A stretch of 64,000 nt of DNA, taken from Dorea_A amylophila (lineage in GTDB: Bacteria > Bacillota > Clostridia > Lachnospirales > Lachnospiraceae). Shown here piece by piece: positions 1 through 7,298 of this stretch (positions within the stretch are counted from its first letter, which is position 1; each line of letters starts with the position of its first letter). Below the pieces are notes generated by a model. That model saw only the letters and a program-made list of their open reading frames with translations, was not told the DNA's origin and did not search any database. The stretch lies in NCBI RefSeq assembly GCF_025567265.1, contig NZ_JAOQJW010000007.1, positions 1-64,000 of the forward strand, written 5' to 3'. The translations under genes and the position numbers were made by a program.

Positions 1-2046
1 TCAAAATATCCCCTTTCCAACTACCAGCTTGATTTTTATGTGGATAATAGCTGGTCGTGGCTTCCGTGGAACTGGCTGGACGGTATTGGAAAATCGGTGC
101 AGTATGGGCTTTACTGCATTACCAACTTTGTCTGGACGATAAGCCTTTACTTATCTAACGCAACGGGCTATGTGGTGCAGGAAGCCTATAAGCTGGACTT
201 CATCAATGATATGGCAGACAGTATCGGAAAGAGCATACAGACCCTTGCAGGCGTAACGCAGAACGGTTTTTCTTCTACTGGCTTCTATGTTGGTTTCCTG
301 CTTCTCATTATCTTAGTGGTGGGACTTTATGTTGCCTATACGGGACTTATAAAACGGGAAACCAGCAAGGCACTTCACGCCGTTATTAACTTTGTGGTGG
401 TGTTTGTACTGTCCGCTTCGTTTATCGCCTATGCTCCCGATTACATCAAGAAGATAAATGAATTTTCATCAGACATCAGTACCGCTTCTTTGGACTTGGG
501 AACAAAAATCATGCTCCCCAACTCTGACAGCGAGGGCAAGGACAGCGTGGACTTGATACGGGACAGCTTATTTTCTATTCAAGTGGAACAGCCGTGGCTA
601 CTTCTGCAATTCGGGAACAGCAATGCAGAGGAAATCGGGACAGACCGTGTAGAAGCTCTTGTATCGGCAAGCCCAGAGGACGAGGACGGAAAAACCAGAG
701 AGGAAGTCGTGAAAACAGAAATCGAGGACAACGACAACAACAATCTGACGATACCGCAGGTTGTAAACCGTTTAGGCATGGTATTCTTCCTACTGTTCTT
801 CAATTTAGGGATAACAATATTTGTATTCTTGCTTACGGGTATGATGTTGTTCAGCCAGATACTTTTTATCATTTTCGCTATGTTCTTGCCTATTAGTTTT
901 CTGCTCTCTATGATACCGAGCTATGAAAGCATAGCAAAGCAGGCAATCGTGAGGGTGTTTAATACCATAATGACACGGGCAGGAATAACGCTTATTGTAA
1001 CGGTGGCGTTCAGCATTTCCAGTATGTTTTATAACATTTCCACGGATTACCCGTTCTTTATGGTGGCGTTCTTGCAGATAGTATGTTTCGCTGGTATCTA
1101 CATGAAGCTGGGCGATTTAATGAGTATGTTCTCTTTGAACGCTAATGACAGTCAAAGCATGGGACGAAGAATTTTCCGCAGACCGTATCTGTTTATGCGA
1201 CATCGGGCTAGGCGTATGGAACACCGTATTGCAAGGGCGGTAAGTGCTGGCGGTATTTCGGGCGGTGTCGCTGGTGCGGTAGCTGGAAGTGCCGTTGCTG
1301 GAAAGAGAGCCGAAAGAAAAAATACGGCTTCTAAAGAAAATCGGGGCAATACCACTTCCAGCATGGGACAGCGTGCAGGCTCAAAGGTGGGTGCTGTCTT
1401 AGATACGAAAAATAAAGTGAAAGACAAGGCAAATGCTGCCAAAGAGAATATCAAGGATATGCCGACACAGACCGCTTATGCGGTATATTCCGCAAAGGAA
1501 AAAGCAAAGTCCAGCGTGTCCGACTTCAAGCGTGGCATGGTGCAGGAACAGCAGTCCAGACAGACGGGACGCTTGGAAAAGCAGGCACGGCATAGACAGA
1601 ATATCGCTGACAAACGTATGGAGCTTCAAAAGGCACAAGAAGCAAGGCAGACACAGCGAAAGGCTGACGGATCAGCGACAATGGGAGCTACCCGTCCCCA
1701 TGAGCGACCAGCCACAGCTTCAACCATTCCAAAGCCGAGTGCGGAAAAAATGCAGGAAATCAAACGTCCTGCCACAGCTCCAGCTTCAAAAGTAAGTGAA
1801 CCAGTCAAGACAAATGTTATCAAAGAACGTCCGTTATCTTCTAGTGCTTCTGATAAGAAAGCGACCCAACCTGCACAGCCAGTACATAGGCAGAATGTAG
1901 AAAAAGTGGTATCGCAGGAAACACGCCAGAATGACACGAAAGACCGCAGGACAAAGGTTCAGCAGACGCAAACCGTCCAAAAGAACCAGCAGACCAAAGA
2001 GAAAAACCGAAGCCTTGTAACAAAGAAAGGACAGAAGAAAAAATGA
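1..2046 (+). CDS. orf15: Tn916 Orf15-like conjugation membrane protein (5' end outside window)
   Basis: The reading frame is open from base 1; a GTG at 40 is possible, but upstream codons (YPLSNYQLDFY) look like coding sequence of this family, so the gene is probably cut by the window edge. The product has about six hydrophobic segments in its first 400 residues (for example VGFLLLIILVVGLYVAY and VINFVVVFVLSASFIAY), then a long basic, Gln/Lys-rich cytoplasmic tail with no obvious fold. This matches the VirB6/TrbL-like Orf15 of Tn916, thought to be part of the membrane channel for conjugative DNA transfer. Its stop overlaps the next start by 4 nt (ATGA), indicating translational coupling. Family assignment is from remembered similarity, not a search. 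Confidence 0.85.
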   Translation, partial: SKYPLSNYQLDFYVDNSWSWLPWNWLDGIGKSVQYGLYCITNFVWTISLYLSNATGYVVQEAYKLDFINDMADSIGKSIQTLAGVTQNGFSSTGFYVGFLLLIILVVGLYVAYTGLIKRETSKALHAVINFVVVFVLSASFIAYAPDYIKKINEFSSDISTASLDLGTKIMLPNSDSEGKDSVDLIRDSLFSIQVEQPWLLLQFGNSNAEEIGTDRVEALVSASPEDEDGKTREEVVKTEIEDNDNNNLTIPQVVNRLGMVFFLLFFNLGITIFVFLLTGMMLFSQILFIIFAMFLPISFLLSMIPSYESIAKQAIVRVFNTIMTRAGITLIVTVAFSISSMFYNISTDYPFFMVAFLQIVCFAGIYMKLGDLMSMFSLNANDSQSMGRRIFRRPYLFMRHRARRMEHRIARAVSAGGISGGVAGAVAGSAVAGKRAERKNTASKENRGNTTSSMGQRAGSKVGAVLDTKNKVKDKANAAKENIKDMPTQTAYAVYSAKEKAKSSVSDFKRGMVQEQQSRQTGRLEKQARHRQNIADKRMELQKAQEARQTQRKADGSATMGATRPHERPATASTIPKPSAEKMQEIKRPATAPASKVSEPVKTNVIKERPLSSSASDKKATQPAQPVHRQNVEKVVSQETRQNDTKDRRTKVQQTQTVQKNQQTKEKNRSLVTKKGQKKK

Positions 2047-3050
2047 AACTGAAACATATCGCTCTCATTGGCAGTCTGTTTCCTATCCTATTTTCTCTGG
2101 TGCTTTTCTTTGGGGTGTTGATTAGTGCGGACAGCGACGACGAGAACAGCAACTTTTCTTCTGGCATTACGGGTATGAACCTATCCGCAGAAGTTTTGAA
2201 ACATCAGCCTATGGTGGAAAAATACGCCAGAGAAAACGGTATCTCCGAGTATGTCAATGTACTGCTTGCTATCATTCAAGTAGAAAGTGGCGGTACGGCA
2301 GAAGATGTTATGCAGAGTTCGGAAAGTCTTGGTTTACCACCTAACTCTTTAGATACAGAAAGTTCAATCAAGCAGGGGTGTAAGTATTTTGCGTCCCTGC
2401 TTTCTTCCTGCAAAAATCAAGGTATCGACGATTTGAATGTAGCGATACAGTCCTATAACTATGGCGGTGGCTATGTGGGATATGTGGCAGGAAAAGGAAA
2501 GAAACACACTTTTAATCTTGCAGAGAGCTTCGCTCGTGAGAAATCGGGTGGAAAGAAAATAACCTACACCAACCCGATAGCTGTTGCGAAGAACGGGGGC
2601 TGGCGGTATGGCTATGGAAATATGTTCTATGTGGAATTAGTCAATCAGTATTTAACTGTTTCGCAGGTATCGGGAGAGCTGGCACAAAAGGTAATGAATG
2701 AAGCGTTGAAATATCAAGGCTGGAAATATGTGTATGGCGGTAGCAATCCCAACACTTCTTTTGACTGTTCGGGACTGACGCAATGGTGTTATGGAAAAGC
2801 TGGTATCTCCTTACCGAGAACGGCACAAGCACAGTATGACGCTACCCAACATCTTCCACTTTCGCAGGCAAAGGCTGGGGACTTGGTGTTTTTTCATTCT
2901 ACCTATAATGCTGGAAGTTATGTAACACACGTTGGTATTCTCGTTTCGCCGACACAGATGTACCATGCAGGCAACCCGATAGGATATGCAGACCTAAGTA
3001 GTAGTTACTGGCAACAGCACTTAATCGGTGCAGGACGAGTAAAACAATAG
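2043..3050 (+). CDS. orf14: Tn916 Orf14-like bifunctional cell-wall hydrolase (lysozyme-like + NlpC/P60)
   Basis: Membrane-anchored peptidoglycan hydrolase that opens the wall for the conjugation machine, like CwlT of ICEBs1. Residues about 5-28 form an uncleaved signal anchor. A lysozyme-like transglycosylase domain covers about 55-175 with the VESGG segment holding the likely catalytic Glu. An NlpC/P60 endopeptidase domain covers about 220-333 with catalytic Cys in FDCSGLTQW, His in VTHVGI and the terminal SSYWQQH segment. At 335 residues it is close to the Tn916 protein. It overlaps orf15 by 4 nt and is followed 15 nt later by the orf13 homologue, giving the conserved orf15-14-13 order. 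Confidence 0.92.
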   Translation: MKLKHIALIGSLFPILFSLVLFFGVLISADSDDENSNFSSGITGMNLSAEVLKHQPMVEKYARENGISEYVNVLLAIIQVESGGTAEDVMQSSESLGLPPNSLDTESSIKQGCKYFASLLSSCKNQGIDDLNVAIQSYNYGGGYVGYVAGKGKKHTFNLAESFAREKSGGKKITYTNPIAVAKNGGWRYGYGNMFYVELVNQYLTVSQVSGELAQKVMNEALKYQGWKYVYGGSNPNTSFDCSGLTQWCYGKAGISLPRTAQAQYDATQHLPLSQAKAGDLVFFHSTYNAGSYVTHVGILVSPTQMYHAGNPIGYADLSSSYWQQHLIGAGRVKQ

Positions 3051-3065
3051 AAAGGACTTGAAAAT

Positions 3066-3977
3066 ATGTTTAAGAAGAATAAGAAACAGACAGAAACTAT
3101 CAAAGAACCAAAAGAAAAAAAGGTGCGTACTGTTAAGGTAGGCACACATAAGAAAGCCGTGATTGCGTTGTGGGTGGTACTTATTGCAAGCGTGAGCTTC
3201 GGGGTGTATAAGAATTTTACGGCTATCGACCAGCACACGACCCATGAAAAAGAAATCATTGAACTTCGCTTGCAGGACACCAACGGGATAGAAAATTTCG
3301 TGAAGAACTTTGCGAAGTCCTATTACACATGGAATAACAGCAAAGAAGCGATTGAAGCAAGAACGCAGGCAATCAACGGTTATCTGACAAAGGAATTGCA
3401 GGACTTGAATGTGGATACCATTAGAACCGATATACCGACCAGTTCCACGGTTACAGATGTGATTGTGTGGAATATCGAACAGTCGGGAACGGACACTTTT
3501 TCTGCCACCTACGAAGTAGATCAGCAGATAAAAGAGGGAGAACAGACAACAGCAATTAAAGCAACCTATACCGTGAAAGTCCATGTGGACGCTGACGGGG
3601 ATATGGTAATCGTTCAGAACCCTACCCTTGCACCAGCAATCGAAAAATCAGACTATGAGCCAAAGACACCAGAAGCAGACGCAAGCGTGGACGCTGATAC
3701 CGTAAATGACGCTACCTCATTTTTGGAAACATTCTTTAAGCTCTACCCGACAGCTACAGAAAAAGAACTTGCTTACTATGTATCGGGAAATGTGCTTGAA
3801 CCTATCGGCAGGGACTACTTTTATTCTGAATTGGTAAACCCTATCTTTATAAAGGACGGCGACAATGTAAAAGTCAAGGTTGCCGTGAAGTTCCTTGATA
3901 ATCAGACAAAAGCGACGCAAGTATCGCAGTATGAGCTTGTATTACATAAGGATAGCAACTGGAAGATTGTAGGTTAA
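3066..3977 (+). CDS. orf13: Tn916 Orf13-like TcpC family conjugation protein
   Basis: A 303-residue single-pass protein: a basic N-terminus (1-35), one membrane segment around 36-56 (AVIALWVVLIASVSFGVY), then an extracytoplasmic region with two related alpha/beta halves (about 75-190 and 215-303). This is the layout of TcpC/VirB8-like proteins (Orf13 of Tn916, ConG of ICEBs1), which form a periplasm-equivalent scaffold of the transfer channel. An AAAGGA site lies ahead of the ATG, 15 nt after orf14. It is the last recognisable gene of the Tn916-like operon; tet(M), int and xis do not follow. Confidence 0.88.
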   Translation: MFKKNKKQTETIKEPKEKKVRTVKVGTHKKAVIALWVVLIASVSFGVYKNFTAIDQHTTHEKEIIELRLQDTNGIENFVKNFAKSYYTWNNSKEAIEARTQAINGYLTKELQDLNVDTIRTDIPTSSTVTDVIVWNIEQSGTDTFSATYEVDQQIKEGEQTTAIKATYTVKVHVDADGDMVIVQNPTLAPAIEKSDYEPKTPEADASVDADTVNDATSFLETFFKLYPTATEKELAYYVSGNVLEPIGRDYFYSELVNPIFIKDGDNVKVKVAVKFLDNQTKATQVSQYELVLHKDSNWKIVG

Positions 3978-3996
3978 TAAAATATGGAAAGTTTGC

Positions 3997-4025
3997 TTGA
4001 CATTCTTTGCTCGCAGGAGTATCAT
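3997..4025 (+). promoter_or_regulatory. Sigma-A-type promoter for the XRE regulator
   Basis: TTGACA at 3997-4002 and TATCAT at 4020-4025 are separated by 17 nt, 20 nt after the orf13 stop. A GGAAAGTTT half-site at 3986-3994 lies just upstream of the -35 box and resembles the palindrome downstream, which suggests autoregulation of the next gene. Confidence 0.75.
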
Positions 4026-4037
4026 AAGATTAGAAAA

Positions 4038-4053
4038 GGAAAGTAAACTTTCC
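4038..4053. promoter_or_regulatory. Operator-like palindrome GGAAAGT-AA-ACTTTCC
   Basis: Perfect 7 bp arms around an AA centre, placed just downstream of the expected transcription start and 25 nt before the regulator's start codon. Position and symmetry fit an operator for the small XRE protein encoded next; a GGAAAGTTT half-site also lies upstream of the -35 box. The binding protein is inferred. Confidence 0.6.
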
Positions 4054-4077
4054 ATTCGTTCAAGAAAGGGGTATGTT

Positions 4078-4281
4078 GTGAAAAATCGTTTAGAAGAATT
4101 ACGAAAACAAAGAGGTATTAAACAAGAAGATTTAGCGACTGCTCTTGAAGTATCTCGTCAAACAATAGGCTCTTTAGAAAATGGACGCTACAATCCCTCT
4201 ATTATGTTAGCCTTTAAAATTGCAAGGTACTTTCAAATGAGCATTGAAGAAATTTTTATTTATGAGGAGGAAAGTAAATGA
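4078..4281 (+). CDS. Small XRE-family transcriptional regulator
   Basis: A 67-residue stand-alone Cro/CI-type helix-turn-helix protein. The HTH is visible as QEDLATALEVSRQTIGSLE followed by the conserved ENGRYNPS turn and the LAFKIARYFQMSIEEIF helix. The start is taken as GTG 4078, preceded by AGAAAGGGG at a good distance; the frame extends further upstream through the promoter and operator, which cannot be coding if that promoter is used. The stop overlaps the next ATG by 4 nt. Such small regulators commonly sit with a short membrane protein in Gram-positive elements; the target is probably its own promoter. Confidence 0.85.
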   Translation: MKNRLEELRKQRGIKQEDLATALEVSRQTIGSLENGRYNPSIMLAFKIARYFQMSIEEIFIYEEESK

Positions 4282-4664
4282 AGCATAAGATACAAAAAGT
4301 AGAATTATTTGTCGGTGTAATAGTTCTTTTAGGTGGTTTACTAACTTATGGTTTAGGAGTACATCAACTATTACCTGTACCTCGTCCAGATTTGGTTGTC
4401 TATGGTACAACACTTATTGGAATAATATTGATTTTAATGGGGTGTGATATATTCAGTAAGCCGACAAAAGAAATGCAAATATTAGAAAATGATGAAAGAA
4501 ATATCGCAATTACTAATGCTTGGGTAATCGGATGGCTCCAAGCAGTTCTGCCCGGTTTGCGATATACTGTCTCACCGCCGGATTCTGTTTATCCATCGTT
4601 CCACTGGAAGTTACCACTGCAACCACGCCGCCAGGACGCACCAGATCAAGGGATTTTGCAATAA
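4278..4664 (+). pseudogene. Truncated two-helix membrane protein fused to foreign sequence
   Basis: Residues 1-80 form a plausible small membrane protein: two hydrophobic segments (VELFVGVIVLLGGLLTYGL and VVYGTTLIGIILILMG) followed by the motif ENDERNIAI, typical of small membrane proteins coupled to XRE regulators. From about base 4520 the DNA is instead homologous, on the other strand, to the methyltransferase-helicase gene, so the last ~48 codons are read-through of antisense sequence. The gene is coupled to the regulator by an ATGA overlap. I read it as cut by a recombination junction at about 4515-4525. Loss of function is inferred. Confidence 0.7.
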
Positions 4665-5790
4665 AATAATCATGAATCATAAAATGATGCCTGTCATATC
4701 TGCGGTCACTGACCTGATATGCTCCAAACGGAACATTTCCTACCACACAATCAAAAAAGCTGTCTGGGTAATTGGTTTCCTCAAATCCCTGCACCGCAAT
4801 CTTATTTTTCTGGTAAAGCTGTTTTGCAATCCTGCCCGAAACCGGGTCGAGTTCCACACCGTACATATTGGCTTTGCTCATACTCTCCGGGATCAGTCCC
4901 ATAAAGTTCCCGACACCACACGATGGCTCCAGGATATTCCCCTGCTTCAGTCCCATATTTTCCAGTGCTTCATACATGCTTCGGATTACAGTCGGGGACG
5001 TATAAAAAGCATTTAAGGTCGATGCCCTTGCTGCACTGTACTCTTCCGGTGATAAGGTATTCTTTAACTCCAGATACTCATTTGCCCAGCTGCTGTTATT
5101 TTCTTCAAATGCCTGTGGGATACCACCCCAGCCAACATAACGGGATAAGCTTTCCTGTTCTTCGGGTGTTGCCAGACGTTCTTCTTTCTCCAAAGTCTGT
5201 AACAAATGGATAGCTTCCATATTTGCTTTATACTTTGCTTTCGGACCACCTGCTCCAAGGTCATTATCCTGAATCCGAAAGTTGTGCGGTTCTGTTACAA
5301 TCTTTTCTGCTTCCGGTTTTAAATATGGTTGAAATTCTCCCTCATATCCAAACAGTTCATTTTCTCCGGGAATATAATTGCGTCCGGTTTCCAGACACCG
5401 GAACACATCGGCAGTTGGTGCATTGCTGACTGCATAAAAATCATCATAAGAATACTTTGGGAAATCTTCTGTATGATAGGTCGATAAATGCAGTTCTGTA
5501 TTGGAACGGGTCTGTGCAACCAGATCTTTCCCCTCTATTCCTTCCGGCAATATTCCTACTGCTTCAAAGTGATACCCCTGATACTCAAAAACGCCCTCAT
5601 CCCAGGACTCTGCCAGTTCTTCTGCTGTTTTAGCTGTTATCTCTTCCTCTGGTTCATTTTGTTCCTGTTCCTCAGAATCTTTCGTTGTTTCCTGTTCCTG
5701 ACTTTCTGGAACAGCTTCTTCGGCAGTAACCTCTTTCTCTTCTACTTCCTCCACATCTGCCATGAAATCCTCTTCTTCCAGGAGCTCCAT
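4513..5790 (-). pseudogene. Fragment of conjugative-element N6-adenine methyltransferase/helicase gene
   Basis: About 425 codons highly similar to residues ~1130-1540 of the 2817-residue protein encoded at 31777-40230: a shared FEYQGYHFE.VGILP segment, the LATPEEQE.LSRYVGWGGIPQAFEE segment, SAM-binding motif I EPSCGVGNFMG and the catalytic-like NVPFG. The frame ends at AIRLPKH where the complete copy reads AIRLPNNAF, so the helicase half is missing. The beginning lacks the ~1100-residue N-terminal part and abuts a sugar-transferase fragment. The copies differ at many synonymous and some amino-acid positions, so this is not a recent duplication but a relic of a related element. A product, if made, would be a lone methyltransferase domain. 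Confidence 0.85.
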
Positions 5791-6032
5791 GCAATAAATT
5801 TCAATAAATCTATGTCATATCGTCGTATCTTATTAATGTCTAGCCCAATGTTCCAGTTTGTGATATACTCTTTATCAAGACGAACTACTTCTTCAAAATC
5901 GGTAATATCACTTCGTCCGCTTACCTGCCACATGCCAGTGATTCCAGGCTTAATTGCCAATCTTGCACGATGGTGAAGCTCATACAGATTCGTTTCTGAA
6001 ATCAAGGGTGGGCGAGTACCTATAATCGACAT
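5742..6032 (-). pseudogene. Fragment of WbaP-type bacterial sugar transferase
   Basis: About 67 codons (bases ~5830-6044) encode MSIIGTRPPLISETNLYE...HRARLAIKPGITGMWQVSGRS...VRLDKEYITNWNIGLDI, the conserved C-terminal core of undecaprenyl-phosphate sugar phosphotransferases of capsule/exopolysaccharide synthesis. The upstream GGD before MSIIG continues the family pattern (GDMSIVGTRP) for only a few codons, then homology stops; downstream it ends after GLDIN and runs into unrelated codons and the methyltransferase fragment. Both ends are therefore broken. The internal Met is not the real start, even though GGAGG happens to precede it. It is probably a scar of a chromosomal gene caught in element rearrangement. 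Confidence 0.8.
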
Positions 6033-6127
6033 ATCGCCTCCTGATGTAAAGATAGAAACAACTTTTTTTCAGAGAAATTTTTTCAGCACCATACCATGCA
6101 ATTACCCTCAAAAACAGCACAAAAAAA

Positions 6128-6151
6128 GAACCTCTGATCTCTCAGAAGTTC
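6128..6151 (-). terminator. Rho-independent terminator of the recombinase/ATPase operon
   Basis: Minus-strand stem GAACTTCTGA / TCAGAGGTTC (one mismatch) with a 4 nt loop, followed by a run of seven T (plus-strand A run 6121-6127). It lies 19 nt beyond the stop of the gene ending at 6170. Confidence 0.8.
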
Positions 6152-6169
6152 CTATTTTACGCTGTTTTC

Positions 6170-6541
6170 TTAAAATTCTTCCACTGTCAGCATCGTTGCC
6201 TGCTTCATATCAAATTCCACCAGATTGTACTCCGAATGGCATATTCCCGTCAAACGATACGTCTTTTCCGCATCCCATTCGCACGTTTTCCATATCATTC
6301 GCAGCATTGGCACACTACTGATCTTAAATTCCCAATTCTCCGGGTTATATTTAGGCACACGAAAACACTCTGCATCTTTTCTGGCACATGCCTGCACCAC
6401 CAATCCCCGCTTTTCAGGATTAAACAAAAATCTTATATACTTTGGCTCACCCAATGCCACTATCGTTGAATGAAAAATCCGTATCTTCCCCCATTTTTGG
6501 CATAGAGAAATCCCCGGTATCACAATATTATGTTCCTGCAC
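6170..6541 (-). CDS. Unrecognised protein related to the recombinase-linked domain
   Basis: About 123 residues, unknown function. GTG 6541 is preferred because GGGAGG lies 7 nt upstream; an ATG at 6556 overlaps that site. The core STIVALGEPKYIRFLFNPEK, then VVQACARKDAECFRV, then a LTGI.....VEFDM segment aligns in order with the C-terminal region of the serine recombinase encoded at 7291-9144 and with the product of 6582-7298 (FNTAC..FEDVEYVELLFN, AVRPCEKSS). Last gene of a four-gene minus-strand operon, followed by a terminator. It may be a DNA-binding or specificity module acting with the recombinase; that is inference. Confidence 0.65.
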   Translation of the reverse strand: MQEHNIVIPGISLCQKWGKIRIFHSTIVALGEPKYIRFLFNPEKRGLVVQACARKDAECFRVPKYNPENWEFKISSVPMLRMIWKTCEWDAEKTYRLTGICHSEYNLVEFDMKQATMLTVEEF

Positions 6542-6581
6542 ACTGATACCTCCCATCTTTAGGGCAGACTTTCCCCTTTAA

Positions 6582-7298
6582 CTATTTTCCTGTTGTAAAT
6601 TCTGCATAACCATCCAGCATATTTATTTCCAGTGCTTTCCTATGTTCTTCCACTGGCAAACCAAAAGAATCTTTCCATTCCTTTGGATAAAATGGTATTC
6701 GATTTTTCCTTTTTATTTCTTCCACTGAACGCTCATTATCTGTAGAATTTGATGCTGTTTCTTCTATACTATTAGCCTTTTCAGTAGTAAACTGACTTTC
6801 TGTGTCTTTTTTCGCTCTTTTTCCTTTAATGTCAAGAAATATCTCCGTTTCCATCAAGTCAAACACATAAATTGTTTCATCTTCAAAAGTAATCTTGTGT
6901 CCCAAAATCTTATATCGGCAATCCAGATTCCATCCCATCATTTCATACATCATTGCAGAAAAGATTTTATTTGTCATTTTTCTGCTTTTACGCTTATCTG
7001 GTTTTGCCACACACCAACGAAGTGCATCTTTATCATTTTCCTCACATTTTCGGACAACCATTCTCTTACTATCCTGGTTCACAAGTATCTGTATGTAAAC
7101 TGTATCCTCTAAACCAGCAATGCAGGCTGTATTAAATGTCACACTATCTCTACGAATCACGACAGCCGGTTCCCTTAGATGAGCAAACAGTTCTCGTCTG
7201 ACAACCTGATACCCATCATAACTAAAATCCTCCGCCAACTTGATTGCTTTCTGATCAATAATTTCTTTTTCATCCGTATACTCCGCTGTATCATGCAT
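6582..7298 (-). CDS. Unrecognised protein sharing the recombinase C-terminal domain
   Basis: About 238 residues, starting at ATG 7298 behind GAGGTG; it overlaps the recombinase stop by 8 nt. Residues ~20-165 align clearly with the C-terminal ~230 residues of the recombinase: GYQVVRRELF / GYEIVRAQFF, VTFNTACI / IVFNTACL, VVRKCEEND / AVRPCEKSS, MYEMMGWNLDCRYKI / LYELMGWNKDCKYKL and a PFYPKEWKDSFG / ILYPEAWAYNFG tail after a low-complexity linker. It has no resolvase domain, so this looks like a free-standing copy of the recombinase's accessory domain. No known function can be assigned. Confidence 0.75.
   Translation of the reverse strand: MHDTAEYTDEKEIIDQKAIKLAEDFSYDGYQVVRRELFAHLREPAVVIRRDSVTFNTACIAGLEDTVYIQILVNQDSKRMVVRKCEENDKDALRWCVAKPDKRKSRKMTNKIFSAMMYEMMGWNLDCRYKILGHKITFEDETIYVFDLMETEIFLDIKGKRAKKDTESQFTTEKANSIEETASNSTDNERSVEEIKRKNRIPFYPKEWKDSFGLPVEEHRKALEINMLDGYAEFTTGK

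Noticed and set aside
3978..4664. tet(M) or another resistance gene after orf13
   Set aside because: Only an XRE regulator and a truncated membrane protein are present; no ribosome-protection or efflux motifs were seen.
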